Positions 33,939 through 43,339 of a stretch of DNA of 64,000 nt are shown in pieces (position 1 is the stretch's first letter; each line of letters begins with the position of its first letter). Location of the stretch: the NCBI GenBank assembly GCA_011947345.1, contig JAAVTG010000095.1, positions 101,222 through 165,221 on the forward strand. The letters run 5' to 3'. This stretch comes from Phytophthora quininea (taxonomy: Eukaryota; Oomycota; Peronosporomycetes; Peronosporales; Peronosporaceae). A model generated the notes under the pieces. That model did no database searches. It was not told the origin of the DNA and was given only the letters and a program-made list of their open reading frames with translations. A program made the position numbers and the translations under genes.

Positions 33939-34040
33939 AGAGATGGACAATGAAAGGAACAGTAGCTATCATGTTGAGTACTTGAGCTATCGAAGAAACT
34001 GCAAGCTGGTGGGGACTTAACACTCACTGCTTTGTTGTGT

Positions 34041-35180
34041 CTACTGGAGAGTTTCCCAGGCCTTGAGCAGCACGGCAGTCTGCTCGGGAGTACGTACAGC
34101 GATACGGACATACGTCGGTAGGTTGTAGCCGGGCTTGCCGCTGCGGACGGGAACGCCGTGCTCTTTGGCGAGCTTGCAGGCCTGCTCACAGACGTCGGCG
34201 GACTTGGTGTCCACCCAGACCCACGACAGGAACGGCTTGCCGAAGCATTCCCACGTCGGGAAGCGTTTGACGAGCTGGTCCACGATGTTGGCGCGCCACT
34301 TGGTGGTGACAGCCCACGTTTCCTCCATGTACGCAGTGTCCTTGACCACAGCAGACACAAACGCCAACGCCATCGAGTTGACCGACCACGGCACTTGCTT
34401 GCGCTTGATCTCGGCGGCATGGGCGGCCGTGGGGGCCACGACGCTGCCGATACGCAGCCCCGTGCAGGACCAGATCTTGGTCCAGCTGGTCATGACCCAC
34501 ACGTTGATCTTGCGGGTCTCACTGAGCTGCTTGACCCAGTCCCGCTGGTGGATGAGCGAGTCTTCACGCCACTGTGGCCCCACCCACGGCTGCATGCTCT
34601 CGTCAATGATGATGGTGTGGTTGTCGGGGCAATTGGTCTCAATGTACTTCTTCATCTCTTCCACGGCCATGTAGTCGCCCGTGGGGTTGGTGGGGTTCAC
34701 CAGGCAGGTTAGAGCGGCCTTGGGGTCGTTCCAGGCCAGCGTCTCACGACCGTCGGCCTTGCTGGAGCGCTCGTACTCCTTGTATTGAGTGACGGTGCCG
34801 CCCGGACGCCAGCCGCCAGGCTGCACGCTGCGGATCACCAGGTCGATGAGCTCCGAGGCGCCGTTACCCATCAGTAGCAGCGGCAGGTTCTGCTGCCAGT
34901 TCTCGGGCCACAGGAACTCGGCCAGGTGGCTGATCGCAGGCTGGAAGTCCGCTGGCGGGTAGTGGTGCACAGTGCTCATGGCCTGCGTGGCCGCCTCCAG
35001 CGCCTGCTTGGGCGTGCCCAGCGCATTGGTGGTCACGCTAAAGTCCTCGGCGAAGTTGGACAGGAACTTCCAGTCCTGGCCACCGTGGAACGTCTGCGTG
35101 GTGGAGTCCCAGACCGCGGGGAAGACGACATGGCTGCTTGGGGGCTTATCCGAAGGATCGGCGAGTGACGTCGCTTTCAT
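34041..35180 (-). CDS. PLP-dependent aminotransferase, fold type I (HisC-like class I/II)
   Basis: This intact 379-residue enzyme should transfer an amino group using pyridoxal phosphate. Visible landmarks are the cofactor-phosphate region GNGASELIDL (105-114), NPTNPTGDY (162-170; the Asn and Tyr contact PLP/substrate) and the IIDESMQPW segment with Asp193. SWTKIW follows with the Schiff-base Lys235, then GLRIGS with Arg243. The C-terminal arginine lies in the YVRIAVR segment. The layout resembles histidinol-phosphate aminotransferases and threonine-phosphate decarboxylases. The substrate cannot be assigned. No targeting peptide is evident. The start at 35180 has no competing upstream Met. 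It converges on the MED28-like gene. Confidence 0.88.
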   Translation of the reverse strand: MKATSLADPSDKPPSSHVVFPAVWDSTTQTFHGGQDWKFLSNFAEDFSVTTNALGTPKQALEAATQAMSTVHHYPPADFQPAISHLAEFLWPENWQQNLPLLLMGNGASELIDLVIRSVQPGGWRPGGTVTQYKEYERSSKADGRETLAWNDPKAALTCLVNPTNPTGDYMAVEEMKKYIETNCPDNHTIIIDESMQPWVGPQWREDSLIHQRDWVKQLSETRKINVWVMTSWTKIWSCTGLRIGSVVAPTAAHAAEIKRKQVPWSVNSMALAFVSAVVKDTAYMEETWAVTTKWRANIVDQLVKRFPTWECFGKPFLSWVWVDTKSADVCEQACKLAKEHGVPVRSGKPGYNLPTYVRIAVRTPEQTAVLLKAWETLQ

Positions 35181-35642
35181 GGCAAATATTCCGAAAACTT
35201 TGTAGAATATTCTGTTATATTTTTAAAAAAGAAGAAAAATCTCAAAAAATGGAGTCAAGGCAATATTTGTTAACGAGTGTATTACAGGCACATTCATACT
35301 TTCAGCGAGAGTTTAAGCTTACGCTTGAGCTGTGGGCTGTCATGCTGTACGACCGACTGGCACTGGAGCTATATCGTATCAAAACAGCGACCTCAAACGC
35401 TCTCTACGAGCCGAATTACAATATAACTCGTATATTGGACTATCGTTGCCGGTCGATGTGTTGGTAATCTCGTTGAGAGTGACCAAACCTGAGTCAGACC
35501 AGCCGTTCGTGCATTGGATTGGAGTTTCGTCCAGTTGTTCCCGCAATCAACGATATCGAGCCGATCCCATCAACTGCATTGACCCGTAAACTTGTTGTCA
35601 TTTCCAAACTTTCTCTCAGCAATAAGCAAGTTCTTCTACGCC
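35181..35642. other. Intergenic; 5' flank of effector copy C
   Basis: Nothing is recognised until about 35560. From there the sequence matches the upstream flank of RxLR copies A and B (KLVVISKLSLS-type translation), showing that the duplicated block includes about 80 bp of 5' sequence. Confidence 0.5.
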
Positions 35643-36141
35643 ATGCGTCTACCGGTGCCCCTCTACGTGCAGCAGCGACAGTTGTCTTGCTGACAATCGG
35701 CCTGGAGCTATCGACACCCTGGAACTGGGACCCAGTTTGACACGCCCCCTCGACGCTGTTCCAAACGAATCAAGACATTTACGCGGCCTGAAAGCAGCCG
35801 ATCCTGACGAGGAAGTGATGCTGTCGTTTACGTCCATCAAGAACGCGCTTGGCGTGAAGAAGACACCATTTGAAATCAAACAAACTCAAGATGCACTCAA
35901 ACTCGCCAAAGCCGAAGCCACACTCAAGGAGAACCTGATGAGCGACGATTTCATTGCCAACACGTTCAGACAGGACGTTAAAGATGTGGGCAAAAGCCGC
36001 AAGACAAGGGATGAGGTTCAGCGGATGATCGTCGCCCAAAATCTCAAGAGGATCCTCGACAAGGGGAGGCAGGACACAGAGCTCATGCGCAAGGTGCAGT
36101 GGTCCTTGAAGCTACGAGACATGCTTAAAACGGACTATTAG
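35643..36141 (+). pseudogene. RxLR-dEER effector pseudogene C (inverted copy of A)
   Basis: The start at 35643 begins a signal-peptide remnant (MRLPVPLYV) that loses frame because four bases present in copy A are missing. A second break, shared with copy A, precedes the RxLR region. From 35737 the frame is open and encodes RHLR at about residues 14-17 of that ORF, an altered dEER (PDEEV in place of NEEER), and the same C-terminal domain as A (ends LRDMLKTDY). The downstream 900 bp also match A in inverted orientation. It is not translatable as a secreted effector. Confidence 0.85.
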
Positions 36142-36161
36142 AACAGGGGCTTCGCCGGACA

Positions 36162-36178
36162 CTATCCGGCCCGGATAG
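36162..36178. repeat. 17-nt perfect palindrome downstream of effector C
   Basis: This is the same CTATCCGG-based palindrome as at 4473-4489, 20 nt past the stop of copy C. The central base differs between the copies (C here on plus), as expected for an inverted duplicate. Confidence 0.6.
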
Positions 36179-36600
36179 GTGAACGACGGAGGACTTCGTT
36201 CCGCCCATTCAATACGAAACTCTTGCTCAAATCGATGATGGACGAATCAAGTGTTTTTGTGGTGGGCAGTAAGCAAAGCTTTTTGCAGTTCAGACAGCCC
36301 CTCCCCTTCTCCAAACGCTATGAGCCGTGTCCGAGCAATAATTCGAAGTGGTGGTCGAGGACGTCACCGTCGTCTTCTTCGACGAACTGAGTTTCAATGG
36401 ACTCCCCCACAACCTTCTAGCCGGTGCTGAGAAGTTGCAAATACTGTATTGTAGCAAGACAAATTCTCGGGGCTCTCGGGCACAACGTTCTCGTAGACAT
36501 CATAGCCTTGCCATTTATACCAACTTCACCATTTGTACCGTGGGGTAGTTCGCCAGCATTCACTTTCGAACTGGGAGCGACTTTATTTATTTAACACAGC

Positions 36601-36912
36601 TCATGCGTCGATCGGTTTGTTGTCGCCACGGTTGTCTTTCTATCGACTGGATCAGCCTCAACCGTCAAGGCCCTGGAGGCACTATTTCGGCGCCTGACAC
36701 AGCGCCAAAGGGATCAAGATAGCGAGCCTTCAAAGACGCCCAACAAAATTTGGAGGACGGCGGTTTCCTTCCGATCAACCAATTTTCAAGAAGGATGTTT
36801 CGAGCCTTGAAAACAGCCGAAGCAAGCAGGGTGACGACCCCTACACGCTCAACATTGCCAGCAGCAAGACGTACAATACAACGACTTCTACACACGCAAC
36901 TTGACGGATCAT
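36601..36912 (+). pseudogene. RxLR effector relic C2 (second member of cassette C)
   Basis: This is the inverted counterpart of relic A2. It has the signal-peptide-like FVVATVVFLSTGSAS, the Arg-rich LFRRLTQRQRDQD, then interrupted C-terminal motifs (FRALK and TLNIASSKTYN). The ATG at 36603 is out of frame with the signal peptide, and stops interrupt the rest. Confidence 0.6.
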
Positions 36913-37194
36913 CACGTTGAGTAAACCACTATGCTGTAAATGGATACCTCTACGGTATACGGTATATGAACGTCGACATGCCCTAATCAAAATGCTCTTG
37001 GAATTGGGATCAGCAATAGAGCTTGGCGACATTCTGTTCCAGTATCGAGCACCAGAGACAAAGAAAACTCAAATCTAATGCACGGACACATGTTCACAAC
37101 CAACGCTGGCGAACACTGCCACTACACTGTCCGTCAATACAGTACTTGCCATCATTTCCAAACTCGCTCTTCGGGCAACGCTTAAGCTTCCTCC

Positions 37195-37817
37195 ATGCGC
37201 CTGCCGATATTCCACTTGGTCGTCGTCGCTACAGTTCTCCTTCTGGCGATCAGTAGTTCGCTCTCCTCGGCTGCAAGTGTTGAAGAGGCTGGGACTTCGC
37301 GGTCGTGCGCTCGGGCTCGATCCAAACAACAAAGCCAGACGCCTACGAACAACTCTACCGAAGGGAACCAAGAAGAAAGAGTTTCTCTTTCGTCCGTCAA
37401 GAATTTGTTTGGTGATGGCACGAATGCTTTAAAAAGATGAAGCAAGCCCGAGCTGCCGCCAAACAAGCTCGAGCAACGATTAAACAGGCCGAGGCAGAAA
37501 CCAAGCTCCTGAAGCAGATGCAAAGTGATAAAGGTATCGGCGAGATTTTCAAGAACGCCCATAAGGCCTGGAACAAGGACATCAGGAAAGGGAAATTGGA
37601 TAAGGATATCCCCATCGACGAGTCGTTGAAGAGGGTCCTTGACAAGGCGGATGGGAACGAGAAGTATCTGTTCAAGGTGTTTGGGGCATTGCGAAAGTCC
37701 AAAGTGAGCCAGGACGACGTTTTCTACACCCTGAATATTGCCAACAGCAAGACGTATGGAAGTTTTTACAGCCGCTACTCGACGTATCTTTCCGACTTTG
37801 GTCACCGTGTAGTGTAG
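37195..37817 (+). pseudogene. RxLR-family effector G, RxLR lost and frameshifted
   Basis: The start at 37195 opens a good signal peptide (MRLPIFHLVVVATVLLLAIS, cleavage near SSAAS). Where effector E has RFLR, this copy has SRSCARARSK, so the RxLR is gone, but NQEER remains. The frame breaks near 37434. The next frame (37437-37817) carries the helical repeat and the Y-motif C-terminus (YLFKVFGALRKSKVSQDD, TLNIANSKTYGSFYSRY). The frameshift alone could be a sequencing error. If so, this would be an intact secreted EER protein lacking RxLR. It is closest to pseudogene D. Confidence 0.7.
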
Positions 37818-37894
37818 GGACCTACGCAGTCGATGTCAAATAAATGCTGTGCTTGGTTGTGTGTTGAACACCGCTTTCTCCTGGTACCGTAGGA

Positions 37895-38060
37895 TGAAGC
37901 TGCTGAATGTTGTTTTATTTTCTATTGACGCGAAGTTCTCGGCAGCAAGAATCGGAGGAGAGGTCTGTAGAAAACGTTTTGAATCGCTGTCGTCTTGCTG
38001 CTTACGTGGACTGAAGGCCTCGACCCTCACCGTGAAAGCCAACCGATCGTAGAATAAGAA
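37895..38060 (-). repeat. ~150-bp dispersed repeat (copy 3)
   Basis: The reverse complement matches 13205-13355 closely and 5834-5985 more weakly. It lies 78 bp downstream of effector G. Confidence 0.7.
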
Positions 38061-40258
38061 ACTGTTGTGAAGGAACCAACCCATTTCTGTCGCTCGTCAA
38101 TCGGTTGCTGGTGTCACTCGACAATGAATATCTCTTTCCACCGCCTTGACCAGAGTCCAACATATTCTACTCTGGGTGACTGTGGTAGGTCGAGGATTCC
38201 AAGACACACTGAGCACCAACGTGGGAGCTGGAACTCCCAAAGCACCAACATATACTATGGTAGCTGCTTAGGTCTCTTGCGGGTAAATCCCAAACTGCGG
38301 ACGAGAGTCTCCTCGAGGCCTCCCGTACCACAAACTCTTTCCCCATCATCGCGTCTTACCTGCCCCTCTGGGCAGTCCAGGAAGACGACAGGCGAAGCTT
38401 GAGCAACTGGGCGCGGCAATGAGCCGCAGCCTACTACAGTGGCCAGCAAATCCACAATCGTTCAAGTGTTGGTGGGCTCTAGTGAAGTCTTTGCAAACGC
38501 TAGTGCCCTGCAAAACCAAAAAAATAGTAGTAAAGCATTAAAGCGCATGGGACCGGTGACCCCATTCGCTCGAAGAGTTCCCACCAAGGTGCGGGGGATT
38601 TGGTGACCCCTCCAGCGTTTCAGATGCAACACCAAAGACTCGGCGGACCTGGTGGCTCCGTCGAGTTCTCACGACAATCTCAAGAAATTCCTAGGCATCT
38701 GCTACCGACCCGTGTAGGGCCTGGTGAACTCTCCACGTGTACATGAAGTATCTAAGGAAGGAAATTGAATTGATTAACTGTTTAGTGGATTTGTCGTCTC
38801 AAGATGAATATGCAATATGTAACGAACTCTTGTGGTCCTCCCGTTCCTGGAGTAGCCGTTAGCTCGTGTGCTGACCCTGCGTTGGATCCGATGGGCCGTC
38901 CGTCACTAACTTCAACACCTTTAACAACTACTGGCCTACAGAGAACCAACTGGGTTCCCTGTGCCGGTGCGTGCCCTGGCCGACACTGCCACCTATTTAT
39001 TATCTTTTCTCGACAACAACTGTCCTGCCTGCTCTCAACCTTGCAGCCCTTGGCACCTCGCGAAGCGAACTCCTGCACACGTGTCCTTACCACTTGGAAC
39101 ACACTGGCCCCTTACATCGCAGTACGGAGACTCGAAGACACACTGGTCTCCTCCCGTTCGTTCGGTCCACGCTAGCACCGTTCTGCACAGCCACCGCTGG
39201 CATCAACAACACCAACCGTCCTTCCTGCCTGCACGTCACCTTGCAGTCCTTGACAGTATCAATTGCCGCAACGCCGGTCACGGGTCGGTCGACTGTTCCC
39301 GCTTCAGCGTCCACCGTCGAGACTACCACCGTCGTTCACTGTTGGCTTTCAATTGCTGCTTCCGTCTGACGTCCACCGAGTCCTTACATCCGATGTCCAC
39401 TGACAACTTCCTGCTTGCTGTCGTCGCTGCCGCACTTCTGTCATCACCTTCTGCTGCTTGCGAAGGATACATAATTGAACCCATACAACGTAGTGCTGTG
39501 AACTAGTGTAGCTAAGCACACTTTGGAACCATCAGTAACGCGATGGAGCACCCACGCATGTTGGAGTGATATTTACAATGGATCGACCATTCATATCGAA
39601 TGTTTCTTAACGCGTTTGCTGACGCCTCGAGAAACCGAGATGAAATCCAGCTTCGAATTGATACGAAAAAAGTGAGAGCATGAATAAGCAGCTACAAGCA
39701 AATAATTTTGTTGGACGCGCCGCGTCTGTTCGATACGACAACTAAGGGTTTACGCTAGCTACAAAGTATCTAAGTGCAAGAGCAGTCAACGCGGTTAAAC
39801 TTCGAGAGCAGTATCAGGAGACTAGGATATCCAAGATTGAAAATTTCCGAATACCATTAGAAGTATCTAGAATATCCATATTATAATAACTATCCAAAAC
39901 ATAATTATTATGGTTTCGGTTGTTACTTGCTTGACGAGGGTCGTTATCTCCGGTTCCAACATCCTACAGCACACTATCGTTCTAGGCACTGACAGTTCAC
40001 GATGTATACCCTTTCTTATGGAACCCAAAAAGCGTAGACAGGTGACCAACAACAGATCGGTTGTAAATTATTTTTATCAGTACATTTAGGAAAAGTGAAA
40101 CTAATTAAAACGGAGCTGGGGCGGGCTGGCTGCGCCGCAAAGCGGCGCAGCGAGAACGCTTGTTTTGAGGTAAAACACAGCGTAAAATTAGAGACGGTAC
40201 TAGTAATCTATTCTTCTCCCCGTTCAAATTTCCCCCTCCCCTGTTTTCCTTGGACCAA
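38061..40258. other. Gene-poor stretch with a GC-rich hairpin
   Basis: No supported gene was seen. A 181-codon plus-strand ORF (38961-39506) is Thr/Ser/His-rich and ends with a signal-peptide-like segment (MSTDNFLLAVVAAALLSS) followed by only 17 residues. It is probably chance. 39520-40120 is AT-rich. The hairpin at 40129-40151 is listed separately. Confidence 0.4.
40129..40151. repeat. Perfect 10-bp-stem GC hairpin
   Basis: GCTGCGCCGC, a three-base AAA loop and the exact reverse complement lie about 110 bp upstream of the gene at 40259. Such a hairpin could be the 3' end of a Helitron-like element, but no CTRR terminus follows at the expected distance. It could also be a promoter-proximal structure. 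Confidence 0.7.
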
Positions 40259-41430
40259 ATGACAGCACATTATTGCCGATACTGCCGAGCCAGCCCGTGC
40301 GACTGGGAAAGCTGCGGCCGAGAGCTCATTGAAAGCCAACATCGTCTCCTCCACGAGTACAAGGTCCCTCCCCTCACAACGTGAACAAGGTGCTGTACCA
40401 AGTATACTTTTATCTCAAGAATGGCAGACTTGATCGGACTCCAAGCTATGAGTTCCCTGCTTGTATTACTGCCGACTGGACTGAGAAGGTAAGAGCATAT
40501 TTCTTATGGATTTATTTCGTTGTTCACTGCGTCTCACTTACTCTGAAAAGCATCAGGATAGCAATGAAAAATACTCTGCCATGTCTGTCGCCGGAGACGG
40601 CACGTCGGCGACGACTTGCCGCGATTCGCTTGGAATTGATCGATCCGAAGCTCATTTTCCAATGTATTTCCTTTGTTCTAAGCCATTCCCTAAACGCTGC
40701 AAGTCCGGTAACATCGCGTCAGGGAGAACTTCACCATCGGTAAGACGCTCGAGACCAAGCCGTACCAGTTTCCGACCGAGAACGACGGCGTCGTTCTCAT
40801 CTGCGCCCCCACTGGCCAAGCGTTGCCACGAGATCGGCTCTACAGTGACGGAGTCATGAGCCGGAGACCGACAACGCCGTGAGCTACCCACCCAGCAGGA
40901 CTTGATACACGTGATGCTGTTCCACACATCCCACCCGGACGACTTGGCCCCCAACGCCTGGTTGCGCTTAGACGACAGCATCGAGCAGCTCCAGGCCACG
41001 TGCAGACTGGTGGCGCCCTTCCGACTGCAGCCTGTGATGGTCCTCATGGCCTCCTCTGGCACCACTACTATGCTGTTCGAGTGTCTCTCGGCAGAGCAGA
41101 ACGGCGTTCTCTACTCCAACAAGGTGTCAACAAGAACCCCGAGTTATCGGTCGACTACATCCGTCTCGTGGCCAAGGAGCCCTTCTCCTACGCCCCGCAG
41201 AGCGACACGAGTGTCATCATCCACTCGACACTCGGAAGGTGCTGTCTGCCGATTTCATCGAGTACGAGCTCAACAAGGTTCATGCCAAGTGCGAAGAGGC
41301 GACGACCGAGCTGCAGAAGGACCCGCAGTCGGTACTGCTCGACAAGCTCTGGTTCGTGCAGAAGACGCACCACTTGTCTCTTCAAGGTCCCAAGACGGAG
41401 ATTCCACCGCTGGGCGGTGTCAAAAAGTAG
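40259..41430 (+). CDS. Unrecognised spliced gene, split by frameshifts
   Basis: The likely start is 40259 (MTAHYCRYCRASPCDWESCG, Cys-rich). A one-base loss near 40370 leads into KVLYQVYFYLKNGRLDRTPS. A 62-nt intron (40489-40550, GTAAGA...AAAAG) joins exons in phase. Later segments in shifting frames read ENFTIGKTLETKPYQFPTEN, then SHPDDLAPNAWLRLDDSIEQ, NPELSVDYIRLVAKEPFSYA and a final open part (VLSADFIEYELNKVHAKCEE) ending with the stop at 41430. The low stop density in at least one frame across the region supports one real protein of about 370 residues. I do not recognise the family. Confidence 0.5.
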
Positions 41431-41539
41431 AGAGTGAAGTTAGTGAATAGGACGATAAATTGTAAGGTGACCTGGAGCGCTCTGTGGGACTACCCTGAAA
41501 TGACGCGATACCATTTTGACGGATAGCCTTCCCCCGATC

Positions 41540-42250
41540 ATGTTGGACCAAGACAACTTTCTGTGTGTGGCGCTGCTGTTCTGCGCCACCTTCGCCGTGG
41601 AATCCATGAGCTTCTCCTCCGTCTTCGCAGCCACAAGGCCGATCCTTGCCGCCATCGGCATGTACTTTATCTCATCCTGCAATCTCCACGCAAGGTATCA
41701 ACTCTGCCGATAAGTAAGCTGGGATGTCTTTGCGGATGAATGGCTTTGTATTTTGCAGCATTGCTGTGAGCAAGGCGCTGACGGTGACGCCTGCCAATGC
41801 GCTGGCTTTCAGCGACCTCGCTACAATCTCCTGGGCATTCTGTTCTCGCCCCGAGAGGCTCAGAAGCAGACCGACAACGCCATCAAGACCTTCGAAACAA
41901 TTCTGTTCGCTACATGCACAGCAATCATCATCCCACTTGTCCAACTGCAGCGCATTGACCCCACTCGGTAAGCTTATATTCATTACGACCATGTACCTGC
42001 TCGTTGGGATCATCACGTACTACCAATTCGGCTACACTAATTCGGACACGTTGCTGCACCAGTTGCTACAGACAAGCACTGCGAGAAAGTTAGCCTCTTT
42101 TCTCAACAGATACACGCGCTGCAAATGCAATCGGCGGTTGTGTACGCGTGGCTTACGGTTTGATAGCCAACTTCATTTGGAGGAAGCACCGCGGACTCAG
42201 GTCAAGTCCCGGTCAAATTCGAAATTTAGATATTTTTCTGAAACTTGATC
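41540..42250 (+). CDS. Probable multi-pass membrane protein, function unknown
   Basis: Exon 1 (41540-41694) encodes hydrophobic segments (FLCVALLFCATFAVES, RPILAAIGMYFI). A 64-nt intron (41695-41758, GTATCA...TTGCAG) joins in phase to SIAVSKALTVTPANALAFS. After an apparent one-base loss, another frame gives FETILFATCTAIIIPLVQ, and a further shift gives LIFITTMYLLVGIITYYQFG. Three or four membrane helices are visible. The downstream end is uncertain. The family is not recognised. Confidence 0.4.
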
Positions 42251-42604
42251 CTAAAAGTTGACCCAACTCGTGACTTGGTCAACCTCTACTCTATAATGTT
42301 GAATAAATTCTCATACTTTATTCATGGAAATTTCACTTTTAGAGGAGGTTGTTTGGCTCAATTAACGTCAAATCAAAACTGATAGGAAATACCATAAGTA
42401 AGTCAATTATTTGAAAATTTTTCGAAGATATTGGTGCACTGAGTGTGCGTTTACGTTTCTAAACGTATGGTTCGGGTTCAAATCCCATCGTGTCCTACTC
42501 ATCTGTTCGCTGATGTCCGTTCTGTTCACACATATGGTTATATGCATTGTATTCAACCCAGTTGTCAGTGCAAAGGTCAGGTACACGAGAACGACGTGGC
42601 AATA

Positions 42605-43050
42605 GGGGTTTCAAAATCCCCAAATCCGAATTTGAAATACGCGCGTATTTCGTAGGTGGTACAAGCCAAAGTCAGCGTGGTATTTCGTAAAGACACGCCG
42701 CGGTATCTCCACGAAATCCGTCGCTGCTTTCGGGGCACCAAAAGCAGCAACACGCTGCCTGCAACCTTGTCGCTGCTTGCAGCGGCCATGTATAGTCCAG
42801 GAGTGACCAACTTAACATGTCCAGTTGGGAGTATGTACTGTCATACAAAGAAGATTACGAAGTACGTGCCAATTGTTGTAAATCTTATTATTTTAGGGCC
42901 ATTTGAAGGGGTAGAAGACAAAACATGATTTCAGCCGTGACGGAGTGGGACAGAGGCCAAAACCAGAGTGGTACCGACACCAAATACGCACAGATTCGAG
43001 GAAATCCGCCGAGGTCAAATCAACCGCGAAAACCTCGATTTTGAAACCCC
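42605..43050. mobile_element. Putative 446-bp MITE with TA target-site duplication
   Basis: A 14-bp perfect terminal inverted repeat (GGGGTTTCAAAATC at 42605-42618; its reverse complement at 43037-43050) is flanked on both sides by TA (42603-42604 and 43051-43052). Further inward similarity exists between the arms (CGTATTTCG...GGTACA against CGTATTTGG...GGTACC). The TA duplication suggests a Tc1/mariner-type non-autonomous element. Confidence 0.6.
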
Positions 43051-43339
43051 TAATAGATGGATACGGGGTAAGTTTTTGACGTTGGTAATTGTACATGATA
43101 TTTATGTACTTTCTTGTATCCGATACATTCCAGATCCTCCCGAACAGGGCACAAGCAGCGAAATTATAGTGCTACAAATACTAAATCAAATAAAATGTTG
43201 AACAGCTCACTTATGCACTAATCAACTAAGTTTTCAGCTTGATTTTTATAAGATCTCAAACACTCAAAAGCCCTCGGCATAAAACTAAGACCTAAGTATT
43301 GTCTGTAAATGAAAATGGTGCATACAAACCGTCTAATAC

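Noticed and set aside
33386..34420. 344-codon minus-strand ORF
   Set aside because: It lies opposite the MED28-like gene and overlaps the aminotransferase gene in another frame. It has no domain and a biased Ser/Arg composition.
38961..39506. 181-codon ORF ending in a signal-peptide-like segment
   Set aside because: Thr/Ser/His-rich with two overlapping alternative frames. The hydrophobic segment is followed by only 17 residues, so no plausible mature protein.
40129..40151. Intrinsic transcription terminator
   Set aside because: GC hairpin but no U-tract, and the organism is a eukaryote.
42440..42520. tRNA-like stretch with GGGTTCAAATCCC
   Set aside because: The T-arm stem has two mismatches, the anticodon-like hairpin has the wrong loop size, and no acceptor stem pairs.
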